Positions 52,757 to 63,203 of a DNA stretch of 64,000 nucleotides are shown here, piece by piece; the stretch's first letter is position 1; every line of letters begins with the position of its first letter. Below the pieces are notes generated by a model that saw only the letters and a program-made list of their open reading frames with translations, ran no database searches and was not told the origin of the DNA. The position numbers were made by a program, and so were the translations under genes. Source of the DNA: Phymatolithon calcareum (taxonomy: Eukaryota; Rhodophyta; Florideophyceae; Hapalidiales); the NCBI GenBank assembly GCA_977006965.1, contig OZ345372.1:1178001-1242000 (forward strand), in the 5' to 3' direction.

Positions 52757-55700
52757 TCACAAGTCTCGACTAGAAATCCTCTCTCTTGACGGTTTGATAC
52801 TCAGGGCTTTCAACACATTTTCCAGCATTCGACGACACCGCAGGCGCAATACGTACAATTTCTTGCCCTCTTTCTGCGCCTCAAGTACATTCTCTATATC
52901 TGCAAGAACGTGGCGCACGATTCGAGAACAAGCATTCAGCGAACTCGTGGCAGCGAAGCTGAAACAGACAAAAAGTACTGCATCGTCTGGCTGCAAGAAA
53001 TCTTCGCGACCCTCATAATCACTTCGCAATATGTTGTCATCAAACGAAGTTGATCGCTTGATGTCAAAAATGGCAGGCGAAAGGACGTCAGCTTCCCTGC
53101 CATTCGATCGCCGAGCAGCTGGGGTAAGTTCCCGATGATGCAGGTTCGCGGTGACTAAGTCATCCGAGTGGGCGGGACGACTTTCACTTCCGTTAATGTC
53201 ATTACTTACCGCGGCACCGCACGCTTGAATAACCTTCGCCAATTTTTCGCGAGATTCTTTCAGATGATTCACAGAGCGGACAAGATCGGAACGAGAATTT
53301 TCAAGACTTCGGCGGGAACCCTCGGTCAAGGCTCGACTTGCAGTGTTGACCATATTGTGGAGCGAAATTTGAACAGTTTCAAACTCGTACAAACACGGCG
53401 CAATATACCGATCGAAAACGGAGCGCCCATACGTACCACTGAGCAACGGCACGCGGTGTAATACCTTGGCCATTTGGTGCAGACTTACGCTGAGGGACAG
53501 AAAGTCATCACATATTACTGGTAGCATTCGACCAATCTTCATTGGGCCCCGGTTCCAGACAGATGCATCCCCAATCAACACCAACGCCCCACGAAGTCTG
53601 CAATCTACATCACTGTTGATCTTTCTCGACATTTCTGACTCGGAGTTGGTATATAAATCCCCCATGTTTAGCGTCTTGTGCAACCGCTCGTGCTCATTCC
53701 ATATTCTAGGAGATCCAGGCGAATCAATCGGCAAGGCAGTTTTGACGGCACTCGGGAAAGAAATAGATGCATCATATAGACAGTCTCCGCGAAAGTAAAT
53801 TCGGTGCTGCTCTGCAAACAGTCGCGATGCGTAGACAAACATCTTACTCAGGAGGACACGCGCTTCCTTTTGAGCGAATCTCGGCCAGAAGAAAAAGTGA
53901 AAGACGAGAGCACATACGACTCCAATTGACACACTCGCCGCTCGCGACAGCGCAAACCGCACATCTGTGTAGCATTCTGTAACTCTATTCACGAATTTGG
54001 GGATGCAAGCGCTGTTCCCCTGCGGGCAAAACGATACAACGGCGGTCGTTAGGATAGTCAAGAAAGCCACATAGCGATACTTGGGCGGGAAAAGCAGCAG
54101 CGATCCTACTGTAATCAAGATCAAGTAAGGAAGCAAAAGGTACTGCAGAAGTTGATTCGTAGGCCGCCCAATGGCCTGCAGTACGAACTCGGCAGCAATA
54201 GCCAAACATGCGCCCACTATAGTGCCGCAGACGCGATACAAGCCGATAAACAAAGTCGGTTCTGCACTTAGTTGGGTACAGAGCACAGCTGACGTGAAAA
54301 TCCAGGCTAGTTCTGAGCCTTTAACGTTTTGTCGCAGAGGCAGAAATAATGAGAGTGCAAGTAGTGACACCAACATCAATGACTGGGTGAAAACAAAACG
54401 AAGTTCCCATGCATGCACATCAAATTGAATAATTTGCTTGTATCTTTTTCCAATACGGGCGAATGGCATCCAAATAAAATAGAATAATGCCTTCCAACTT
54501 TTTCGCGACTGCGATTGAGCCATTTCAGCCATTGCACCCTGCAGGTGTCCAATTTCCTCAGCCAATGCATGGCCAGACACAGCAAAGAAAGTTAGTGCTC
54601 GTGGCTCTGTGAGCTCTGAAAGTTTAGATTTTTCGGGTTGGAAATCCTCCTCTCTTTTCAGAAGCGGGCTGCTATTACCTTCCACTAAATTGCACCATTT
54701 GGACTGAAATCGCATTAGCATTCCCAGATACATCTCGGCTCTTCTCTTTTTCCACCGACGAGGATCGATGTCACGATGAATCTCCCTCACATTCTGGCGC
54801 ACATCTCCTTCTTTCGAGATGCAAAACATATCTCGGCAAGAATCGTTCCGCAAATGGTACGCCATGGCTGAGCAAGCCGCTGCGCATGCCGCAAAGTGAG
54901 CCCTCCACAACGGGAAGTAAGCCTCCCCGAAAATTTGCAATGCGGATTCATGTGAAAAGTTGAGCCCAGAATGATCTGCCGCGCTCACGGCAGACTCCAA
55001 AGAGGCAACCGTGCTGGTGAGCGCGTAAACGCAGGATACTATATCATTCCAAAGGCGATTATCGTGCCAGCGAAATATCTTGTCGTGCAGAAAAGTGGGT
55101 TCGCAACTCGTTACGGACAATAACTGTTCAGCACGGGTGAGATTCTCGTAACTGTCCAGTTGGGTGTACCCAAATGGTTGGATTTTCTGTACAATCCCGA
55201 TATGTCGATTGACAGATTGTTCACAATTGACAACAGTGATTGCATTCCCTTCCCCGTCCGACTTTGCTTTGCAATGAACCAAGGTTGATTCAATGGTGTC
55301 ATCACTAGCAACCGGTGGCACGGCATTGACAGTATCTCGCTCTGCCGTGTTTGAAAAAACTCTGGAACCCGCTGCGGAAATTCCTGCGCCAAGATCGCGG
55401 ATATGAAGTGCCAGAATGTGTCGACCCTTGTCCGTGGCGCGGTCCGGAAACAATACGGTGTTGACGAAAATGGCCGCAGTGTACGCAGTGACTGCGTCGA
55501 GAAGAACTGCTGCAAACATGCGCGGGACTTGCGAGCGGGCAATTCCCAACTTTGATATAATCGTCAACCCTGTATACAGGGTTGCGACGATCGGCAACGG
55601 TAGTAATGATCGATCTGTACGAAAGAATGCGAACACAATGATGAGCGGAAGTGTACAAAAGAAGGCTGCAGCAGGAGAGGAACCTGAGATGGCGATGATG

Positions 55701-55933
55701 GTGGATGAACAAACTGCAGCAATAATTACACCCCAGAAGGTGAGAGTTGCACTGCACAGTTGAAATCCTTCAAACGACTCCGGGGTGCCCGCAATTGTTG
55801 AGATGTAAAAGAAGATCGATGCACCGCAGCCCACGGTTATTGGGAGTTGTATGGTAAAGGATTGAATAATCGCAGCCCCGATGGCGACACGCAGGGCATG
55901 TCGTATGCGTAGTTGCATTGCTGCGTCGGCCAT
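52757..55933 (-). CDS. FUSC/aromatic-acid-exporter-like integral membrane protein
   Basis: 1058 residues from the ATG at 55933 (leader CAACC then ATGG, a good start context). Two repeated membrane halves are visible: residues about 10-170 (VAIGAAIIQSFTIQLPITVG, LLPLPIVATLYTGLTIISKL) and about 505-690 (SLMLVSLLALSLFLPLRQ, ALVFHFFFWPRF). Each is a bundle of about six hydrophobic segments followed by a charged soluble part. The 330-residue middle domain and about 370-residue tail are likely cytosolic. The two-block layout and basic residues at the helix ends are typical of the FUSC superfamily (fungal BRE4/ArAE, bacterial FusC, plant ALMT relatives), which export aromatic or organic anions. Substrate unknown. 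Intact and intronless. Confidence 0.8.
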   Translation of the reverse strand: MADAAMQLRIRHALRVAIGAAIIQSFTIQLPITVGCGASIFFYISTIAGTPESFEGFQLCSATLTFWGVIIAAVCSSTIIAISGSSPAAAFFCTLPLIIVFAFFRTDRSLLPLPIVATLYTGLTIISKLGIARSQVPRMFAAVLLDAVTAYTAAIFVNTVLFPDRATDKGRHILALHIRDLGAGISAAGSRVFSNTAERDTVNAVPPVASDDTIESTLVHCKAKSDGEGNAITVVNCEQSVNRHIGIVQKIQPFGYTQLDSYENLTRAEQLLSVTSCEPTFLHDKIFRWHDNRLWNDIVSCVYALTSTVASLESAVSAADHSGLNFSHESALQIFGEAYFPLWRAHFAACAAACSAMAYHLRNDSCRDMFCISKEGDVRQNVREIHRDIDPRRWKKRRAEMYLGMLMRFQSKWCNLVEGNSSPLLKREEDFQPEKSKLSELTEPRALTFFAVSGHALAEEIGHLQGAMAEMAQSQSRKSWKALFYFIWMPFARIGKRYKQIIQFDVHAWELRFVFTQSLMLVSLLALSLFLPLRQNVKGSELAWIFTSAVLCTQLSAEPTLFIGLYRVCGTIVGACLAIAAEFVLQAIGRPTNQLLQYLLLPYLILITVGSLLLFPPKYRYVAFLTILTTAVVSFCPQGNSACIPKFVNRVTECYTDVRFALSRAASVSIGVVCALVFHFFFWPRFAQKEARVLLSKMFVYASRLFAEQHRIYFRGDCLYDASISFPSAVKTALPIDSPGSPRIWNEHERLHKTLNMGDLYTNSESEMSRKINSDVDCRLRGALVLIGDASVWNRGPMKIGRMLPVICDDFLSLSVSLHQMAKVLHRVPLLSGTYGRSVFDRYIAPCLYEFETVQISLHNMVNTASRALTEGSRRSLENSRSDLVRSVNHLKESREKLAKVIQACGAAVSNDINGSESRPAHSDDLVTANLHHRELTPAARRSNGREADVLSPAIFDIKRSTSFDDNILRSDYEGREDFLQPDDAVLFVCFSFAATSSLNACSRIVRHVLADIENVLEAQKEGKKLYVLRLRCRRMLENVLKALSIKPSRERISSRDL

Positions 55934-56783
55934 GGTTGACTGCTGGATTTCGACTTGCCAAGTTTGCAATACAGTTTGCAGAATTCGCTGCCGGTCCTAT
56001 TGAACTTCGATGTAATTCAGGGGTGCCTGAATGGAGTGGGACGTAGTAGACACATTGCCTTGAAGAGCACAGGATCTTGAAAGAGAACAGATGAAGTGCA
56101 TCATTTTCAATACTTGCGCTGCTCGTTTCGGACAGTTTTGTGCCACAGAGAAGCTCCATCCGCGTGCACCTCAACTGCGTGGTGCATTGCAAAGAAATTC
56201 CCTTATCATATCTTTTATTGATCCTCATCGTTGATTATGATGATCGACAAACGATATCATATGATACGCTCATTGCAGCGATTCCATATGCTGACTGATG
56301 TTCGCACGCAGTGTACCCCAAATAAATATCACAACACAGAAGAATAGAAGGAAGGCAGCTTCGCCACCCCCAGGAGAAAGAGCACGTTTTCTGTTGTTAA
56401 GAAGAGGGCGAGCTCCACGAAGACACTCGTTGATATCACCCTCGCAGTAAAATATTCTACTTCTACCAATGCTTTATGCACGCTCGCCACGTATGTGATG
56501 AGCCAACTGGATTTTTCTTGGCATGATGGTAGCACGCTTGACATAGATGGCACAATAATTGGTTTCCTCAACGAGAAAAAGGAGACATCCAACCACAGCA
56601 CCATATTAAGCCACATGAAATACAAGAGCTAGAATCCATTTCCCCGTTTTTTAAAGATATTGTACAAAAATTTCCATCCGACGGCAAAGAAACCCAAAAT
56701 TTGTACTCGACTTAAAAAAAGGTCTCCCTTTTCGTCATTTGACAGGCAACTCTTTTTAGCAGAACAATGGAGGAGATAACGAC
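55934..56783. other. intergenic, nothing firm
   Basis: Promoter side of the FUSC gene. A minus-strand 98-codon frame at 56329-56625 shows only a vague resemblance to Copia RNase H and is not supported. Confidence 0.4.
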
Positions 56784-57465
56784 CAGGGATCGTCCCAATT
56801 AAACTTTATTGCAATGAATTGCAATTTTCTTTTTGTTGCACGGAGTTTTAGCTATTGCAATTATAATTGGAGCATAGTTTCCAATTGAAATTGGAGCCAT
56901 GCCGATTACTATTAGCTGGCTTACAGCATCGACAGGAAGCAAGGCTGCACCCGTGTGCATTCAGTCGAAGTCCCTCGACACTCCGAGGTCCAGTTTGGGT
57001 GGCTCGCGATACACATATCACTTGTTAGTTTTCTGGCTGTTGGAGCGTCGAATTTGCATGGCGCTTCTCATGGTTCATGACATCGGAGGAGGAATCACGA
57101 ACCAGGGCAATGGCCACGATGTGCAAGCGTACGTCTATATTCCGTGACACGTCATCACCGAAGCATCAGGAAGGTTTCGTATTTGTCAACGTTGAACAAA
57201 GTGTCTCGTTAGGGTCGTCCGTTGAGTGACGATATCTGCAGGAAACAGAAACGTTTGAGAGATTAGTCATGCATTATAAGGTGCATAAGGGAGAGTGGTA
57301 AAACTGTGTTGTGCCTAATCTTTCTCCCAGAATCCTAATTGCAATAGGTACTGCGCGAAATACCTTAATTGCAATTTCTATTGCATGCGAGAAATTCTTT
57401 TGCTATTGATTGCCTAATTGCTGCGCTGGAAGCAATAGCGAAAAATTGAATTGGGACGAACCTTG
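56784..57465. mobile_element. non-autonomous hAT element
   Basis: 682 bp. Ends CAGGGATCGTCCCAATT (left) and the complement of CAAGGTTCGTCCCAATT (right), flanked by ATAACGAC (56776-56783) and ATAGCGAC (57466-57473), an 8 bp duplication with one mismatch. ATTGCAAT-type motifs repeat just inside both ends. An 82-codon frame at 56899-57147 is the only internal coding potential and is not a transposase. Confidence 0.8.
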
Positions 57466-57655
57466 ATAGCGACACCTGTGCGACGAACTGTGCTGCTAAA
57501 ATGTTCTGCTTTATCGAGGAAAACAACACCTAATTTGATACTGAAGTTGTTCAAGCAAACAATGCGTCATTGTGGACAATTACTATTTACGAAGGCTGGA
57601 AGCGGTTTAATCCCCTGTCCTTGAAATTGCTTTTGTCCAAGGCTGCTATACCGAT

Positions 57656-58460
57656 TTGTACAGTGGGCCTTGTAAGACACACAAGAATTATCGTGCATGC
57701 CGTTCCATGCCGACCATCTCGTTAATTGTTCGCACATTCATAAGCTGTTCACATGAAAGGCACAAGCTCAATCCAACATATCTTTGTAAAGAATATCATT
57801 CTTTGTGGAAGGATCTCTTGGACAATGCACTACATTCCAGCGAGAGCTTGGAGCATTTAAGTACATCTGCCGTCGCAGCTCGGCTCGGCTCTGAGCGAGG
57901 TTTCCGGATCTGGGCCCCACAACGCGGCTGTATCTGCAATCTCGATGCAAGCCGCTTTCATCAACCCCTGTACACAACTGTTACTGTTCTTGAAGACTTG
58001 GATCGGCTACTGCAAGTCCTCAACTGTGCAGATCTGCGACCTGTCCCGTGGGAACCAAGGAAAACCGCTGATCATCTACTCCTACGCTGCAGTGGACGGG
58101 ACTGTATGAAGACGACGGCTTGAGCGAAAAGTCCCCGTGGGCCTGACAGAGCGAGCTAACTCCACCTTGCTACTCAAATCCAGAAAACACCAACTGCTGG
58201 GTGTGAAATTATTTTTAATGACTGAAGAGATGATAGTTTGATGCAATAGGAAATGGAGACGTAGTACACGGGAAGCTGCTCTGTTGTCGGCGAGTACTGG
58301 CGTTGAGGGCTTCTAAACTAAACTATAAACTTACAACTTCCCCCCTGTATCATGTCAAGACGCCACACGATTGACAGAGCTGACGTTAAAACGGTAGAGG
58401 AATACGAAATGAGAAACCGCTAGAGGTACTCAAATTAGTGAACAATGACGGGCTCTTTAG
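57656..58460 (+). mobile_element. LINE 3' fragment interrupted by a 220 bp insertion
   Basis: The end of frame 57656-58123 reads RKTADHLLLRCSGRD, the zinc-knuckle end of the LINE at 25200. The LINE 3' sequence resumes at 58381 (AAAACGGTAGAGGAAT, then GAGAAACCGC, then AATGACGGGCTCTTTAG). Between them lies 58153-58372, bounded by the direct repeat GACAGAGC (58145-58152 and 58373-58380). The first part of the frame is unrecognised. Confidence 0.55.
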
Positions 58461-58594
58461 CATCCCCAGTCGCAAACTTTTGTTGACCTTTTCTGAAAGC
58501 TTGAATCAGGAAGTCCCATGCCAATACACGAAGAGGCGCTTGCCGACCACACTCCATTCCCAAAAACTCCACTACAGTACCTCCCGCCTCACAA

Positions 58595-59293
58595 ATGACA
58601 CGTGGCACAATAGTTGTAAACACAACCCTCCAAACCTCCAGCGCAGAATGCAGGCGCATCTTTCGGCAACCCCAACACCAAATGTTTACCGCCCCATCCT
58701 CCTCCTCGAGCAGCGGCCGCTCAACCCCCGAGCGCCCAACCTTCAGCGCGGTAGCCGCAGCCGCCGCCCTGCGCTCGAAGCGCGACGTCGGAAAGGCGGC
58801 CGACATCGCCGCCGTCACCGCGCTTCTCTCCGACCCCACCCCCGCCGCCCCACCCGCCGCGCCCGCGCGCACCAGCCGCTACATCGGCAAGCTGGTGGCG
58901 CGCGCCGAGGAGCGCAAACTCGAGCTAGAACTCGCGCAAGACCGCCGTCTCGCCAAGGACGCCCCCTCCGACGAGGAGCGCTTCGTGACAGCGGCGTATC
59001 AGAAATCACTCAACGGCGAGCCGCCATCCTCGCCGCAATTCCGGCGCGCGCGTCGCTCCCGTCCCGCTCGTCGCGCCATTCCCCCCTCCGCCGCGGCCTC
59101 AGAACCTGCAGCGGAGGGGCCGGCAAAACGGCAGCGTCGGTCGCGGTTTGCCGACGCCGCGCCGAAAGACGCTGGTGCTTCTTTGCGCGGCGCGCGTCGC
59201 AACGACGAAAAAGCAATTCAGGCTTATCGAGCGCGATATTTTGAACGGGAGAAATTGCGCCGTGACGGGAAGACTGCGGAGGGGAGAGCGTGA
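58595..59293 (+). CDS. NSRP1/CCDC55-like nuclear speckle splicing regulator
   Basis: 232 residues from ATG 58595; an in-frame ATG at 58682 (MFTAPSSSS) is an equally good start and gives 203 residues. The core YIGKLVARAEERKLELELAQ, then DRRLAKDAPSDEERFVTAAY, matches the NSRP1_N (DUF2040) signature, a helical segment found in nuclear speckle splicing regulatory proteins. The C-terminus has RS/RR basic stretches and a YRARYFEREKLRR helix, as in the family. GC and Ala/Pro content are high. The stop at 59291-59293 lies 5 bp before the next ATG on the same strand. Confidence 0.75.
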   Translation: MTRGTIVVNTTLQTSSAECRRIFRQPQHQMFTAPSSSSSSGRSTPERPTFSAVAAAAALRSKRDVGKAADIAAVTALLSDPTPAAPPAAPARTSRYIGKLVARAEERKLELELAQDRRLAKDAPSDEERFVTAAYQKSLNGEPPSSPQFRRARRSRPARRAIPPSAAASEPAAEGPAKRQRRSRFADAAPKDAGASLRGARRNDEKAIQAYRARYFEREKLRRDGKTAEGRA

Positions 59294-59298
59294 CGCGA

Positions 59299-60450
59299 AT
59301 GGCAGGTGATCCGAGGGCGAGTAGCGCGCTTTGTGCGGCACTTGCGGACCTGGCGGAAGAGGCAAAGTTGCCGGGTGCGGCGCTTGCGCGTATCGCGAGC
59401 GCTGTTGTGGACTTGTGCCAGGGACAGAGGGCTCATGTGGAGAGGTTGCAGCGACGGTTGAGACGGCAGGATCAGACTGTGGAGCAGCTTGTGCGACTGG
59501 TTGAGGTGCAACAGAGGAGTATTGCACGGCTTGAGAAACGGTTTGCGGATTTGCATCGCGGAGGACCGAGTGAAGAGGGTGATGCGGAGCGGAGTGCACG
59601 GGTCGCTTCGATGGGTAATAGGGCTGTAGATAAGAGTGCGTGTTCGAGGGGCGATGCTGGTAATGCAAATTCTGAAGGAGGAATCATCCGCGGGCGAACG
59701 GATGGGCAGAGCGATGGGGAAGATGCTTTGACAGGGCCGAGCACGGAAAAGAATGTTGTTGAATGGGTGTTTCATGCGAGTTATCCTCTTTCCAGCAGCA
59801 ATCCAATCGACACAAACGCGAGTGAGGAAGTTGTACATCCTAGCACGGAAAGACAGAGTGGTTCGGGATATGCAATTTCTGATAGTAGTCCAAGCGAGAG
59901 TTGTGGGAGCCGTGCATCCCCAAGCAGTGATATCCTGCTCGCAAACGGGAGCGACGGCAAGGAGCGGACGGATCGCAGAGGTAATGACCGGTCCGGGGGG
60001 TCGAGCAGCGTAACAAAGGTCGATGAACCGAGCGATAGTGTGGACGAGCCAAACGCGAAGAGCGATGAATCGGCAAGGCCCGTGTCGCCCGTGGAGGAGC
60101 TGCGACCGCTGCCCAGTCTGGACGACGTTTTGCGCGAGGCTCGGCGACAGCGGCGGCATCGGCGAGCACAGAAGCGCGGGCGTGATCGCGACTTTATGAC
60201 ACCGTGTGATGAGTGCTGCGCGGCACAGCGGGAAAAACTTACGGATGAGAAGGGTGAGGTTAACGAGAAGAAGTATGCGCGATTCGTTGTGCGACCTGGT
60301 GCGTGTCATCATTTTCGACACTTGGATGAGTCGGTTGACAGCGAGGAGCGTGATAAGTGGCATGATATGACTTTCTCGGAAACGGAAACTCAGTCGCCGG
60401 ATGAAGAAGTTGAAGAATCACCCTCGAAACGAAAGAAAGGTGATGATTGA
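59299..60450 (+). CDS. coiled-coil protein, CtIP/Sae2/COM1-like candidate
   Basis: 383 residues from ATG 59299; a GTG at 59290 is in frame but unlikely. Residues about 35-85 form a coiled coil (LCQGQRAHVERLQRRLRRQD, EQLVRLVEVQQRSIARLEKR). The middle is acidic/Ser-rich and unstructured (about 90-265). The conserved-looking end carries PCDECCAAQREKL, RPGACHHFRHLDESVDSEER and DKWHDMTFSETE. The order N-terminal coiled coil, disordered middle, C-terminal CxxC ... C ... RH ... W-x2-x-F resembles CtIP/Sae2/COM1 factors that start DNA end resection with MRE11. This is a motif-level resemblance only; an unrelated zinc protein is possible. No intron. Confidence 0.5.
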   Translation: MAGDPRASSALCAALADLAEEAKLPGAALARIASAVVDLCQGQRAHVERLQRRLRRQDQTVEQLVRLVEVQQRSIARLEKRFADLHRGGPSEEGDAERSARVASMGNRAVDKSACSRGDAGNANSEGGIIRGRTDGQSDGEDALTGPSTEKNVVEWVFHASYPLSSSNPIDTNASEEVVHPSTERQSGSGYAISDSSPSESCGSRASPSSDILLANGSDGKERTDRRGNDRSGGSSSVTKVDEPSDSVDEPNAKSDESARPVSPVEELRPLPSLDDVLREARRQRRHRRAQKRGRDRDFMTPCDECCAAQREKLTDEKGEVNEKKYARFVVRPGACHHFRHLDESVDSEERDKWHDMTFSETETQSPDEEVEESPSKRKKGDD

Positions 60451-62034
60451 GTGAATGAAAACAGTTTTGGTATGTCCTTGGACGACAAGATTACAACTCG
60501 AACTAAGCGATTGGTCTTTTGACGGTCATAGCTCTATTGCGCGATTTGAAATTTCGACTTTCCACCACATGCGAGAGAGGAACAGCTGGACGAGCGCAAA
60601 TGCGATGTATTGAGAATTGGTCCTCTCTTCCATTCTGACCAAGATTCTCAAAATTGGCAATTTCGTAAGGGCTGGCTCCCTATCTACTTTAGCTATTCCC
60701 ATTGCTTGTGTTGTGTGTTGCCAACGACTTTTCCTTGCGGCAACCCTGATACGAAGACACAGCATGAGTATTGCGAAGCAGCTTCAGCAATGCAATTGAT
60801 GAAAAAGTCCTGCACTTCTCTGAAGGACATGCATTGTGTGATGAACATGCATTGTGTGCTGAACATAATGAGCTCCGCCTTCACGCCAAATAGCAATATG
60901 TATGAGTGTCCTCGTCATATATCCCACGCAGCATGCATGGTTCAGCGAATTCTCAGAGCTACAATTTTTCCTACCATGGGTGGCTATACTCGAAGATCCA
61001 TCAAACCAGGATGTCAACTTGACACTGTCAAGTCGTTCTTTAGAAGCCTTAAATCACGCAAGTGATATAGGATTCCCTGAGTGTAGCCTTGCGCTGTCTC
61101 GAGCAGTTGCAACAGCATACTGCTCATGGACGGGCTGCCACACATTGGGCTCTATGGCTGTCCAAACAGAAGAAAGAAAGGAACACTAAACTACAGTTGG
61201 TCGCGTAGCCTTCCGTCGGTTTTTGTAAGTTAGACACCCACGGCACGGTGCGATCGAACTTGATGTGTCATCCGCACTTTATCTGAGCCTTCTCCGTTAG
61301 CTTGAGAGTATTTTCCATGGCGGCTCAATTGGTTCACATTGAGAGTAGCATCTCGTGGATCAAAAGTGCACACTGCAACCAAGGGTGACGGCGCAGACAT
61401 GCACACTCCACAAGGCGCATGATTTGCAATCCATTCTCGCAAATTTCACTGACTAAGGCCCCCATTTTGTCAGGTACAGTTGCTCTTCCGTAAAGAAAAA
61501 AACCCAGATTGAAGATTAGAACGTTGATGGAGGGTTTTCGTGGGTAACGAGCAGTTGCTCCCCTTCTAAGCGCTTGCTTCCATTCACACTATTGTGCGCT
61601 TTGTACTTTGCAAATGCACCCAGTGATGAATAATGTTTGTTTGTTTGTTTATTGCAGGTTATTCGAATTACACAAAGTGTACATTATTCAACATCTAGGG
61701 GTCCTCTAAATGTTCCTGATATGGATCCATTCCTGGTACTCGCGTATCTGCTGCGCGCTAGTACTAGTGATGAATAATAAGTGGTACTATGTGTCCTACA
61801 AGTTATGTGAGATCCGAACTTGTGACCCCGAAATAATGACATGAACGATGTTGTCCTACTACTTTGGATAAAACTCTGAGATGTCAGTCCAAGTTGCCGC
61901 GAGAATCTCCAGCATTATAATCACATAGGTCCCAGAATCGTTTCTCGCGTCAATACAAGCTGCCACTGGCAGACGTCAGACATGTGAGGGATACAAAACT
62001 AATTTCGAACCCTCATATCCAGCGTATTATATAA
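60451..62034. other. intergenic, nothing recognised
   Basis: About 1.6 kb with short frames only. It contains a (TTTG)n run at about 61632-61650. No RNA gene or known repeat is visible. Confidence 0.5.
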
Positions 62035-62825
62035 ATGGGGATCACCCACACCATTTCAAGCCATAGAAGGGACAAAATGGCTTCCTCGTCTTCAAGGAAT
62101 GTAAAGCACGACCTGGGGTTCCTTCTAAACAAAATTTCTGATAATGTATCAGGTACCATCAAAACTGCAGGGCTTCCAAACGCCATTGCTTCGCACGCCC
62201 AAAGGAATCGACGAATTCACGCTCAGTATCCTGAGCAAAACACTGTGTCGCCAGGATATCCTGCTTTAAACGTGGATGCTGGCAATCCTCATCGACCCAC
62301 TTGTTCCCAAAGGTACTTGACACTAAACTGAACACCTTAGATCTTTATAGATTTCGTTCCGATCTAGTCGTCACCGGCATTTCTGACCGCTGTGTCCCTT
62401 CACTTCTGCGCAGACAGCCTCAGCAGAAGTCTTTGACATTTACATGTGAACTGTGCGGGAAAAGTTTCCATATGAAAAGTAAGTTACTTGCAATTTCAAG
62501 TCCTATCAACAAATCGGAAACTGACTCGTAGGCACTATGCAGAATCTCTCGACTGTCATTCTCGGCGCATTCATCCAAAGGAGAGACCCCACAAATGCCC
62601 TACGTGCCGAAAAGACTTTATTCAGAAGTCTCATCTGTCGACTCACACAAGGGTAGTAATGTCATAATTTTTCTTTCTGTAGTGACCATTGATGAGCAAT
62701 TGACTAACTGGATTATGAATTCTTAGTTTGTGCATAACAAAGAGCGCCCGTACAAATGTGCTAAATGTGGCAAAGGATACTCTCGGGCAGACAGGAGAAA
62801 AAGGCACCAGTCAAAGTGCACTTAG
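62035..62825 (+). CDS. C2H2 zinc-finger protein, four exons
   Basis: Exons 62035-62312, 62351-62478, 62543-62652 and 62727-62825. Introns are 62313-62350 (GTACTT...TATAG, 38 bp), 62479-62542 (GTAAGT...TGCAG, 64 bp) and 62653-62726 (GTAGTA...CTTAG, 74 bp, with TTGACTAAC as a likely branch site). Splicing was chosen because it restores exact finger spacing: CELCGKSFHMKKSLDCHSRR then IH (C-x2-C-x12-H-x4-H), a KERPHKC linker, CPTCRKDFIQKSHLSTHTRF then VH, a KERPYKC linker, and a third CAKCGKGYSRADRRKRHQSK then C (C2HC). Phases agree at all three joints. The N-terminal exon is basic/Ser-rich without domains. It is probably a nuclear DNA-binding protein; the target is unknown. In-frame ATG 62077 is an alternative start. 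Confidence 0.7.
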
Positions 62826-63203
62826 TGTACTTGCACTTGATCTAAAATAAAAATCAACATGCAACCAGCATGAGCTACGTAAAGGATATGCTTCTTGTCT
62901 TCCGCAACTTCAATACAACGTCATTCGCCTTCTTCGTTTATCTTACAATAATTGTATTATTGCTCATGTTCGTTCCCATCTTATAAATGAGAATTCTGCC
63001 CTCAGCTGGCCACATTCGCCCGGATCGAGCGACAACATAACGCCCACCTTCTTTGATCATCCATCATACTGTACCTCACTGTAAGCCGGATGTAGTTGAT
63101 TGTTTTTGTGCTAAAAGAGATATCGACGTGGTCAGGGCGCGTGAGGACGACGCATCCCAGTAGCGGAAACATCAGCGAGATTGCGGGGCGATTTTGGGAA
63201 GCG

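Noticed and set aside
56329-56625. Minus-strand frame vaguely like Copia RNase H
   Set aside because: Only a loose EY pattern matches; no other retrotransposon domain is nearby.
58435-59668. Long frames opposite and beside the NSRP1-like and CtIP-like genes
   Set aside because: Arg/Ala/Pro-rich shadows of high-GC coding DNA without domain signatures.
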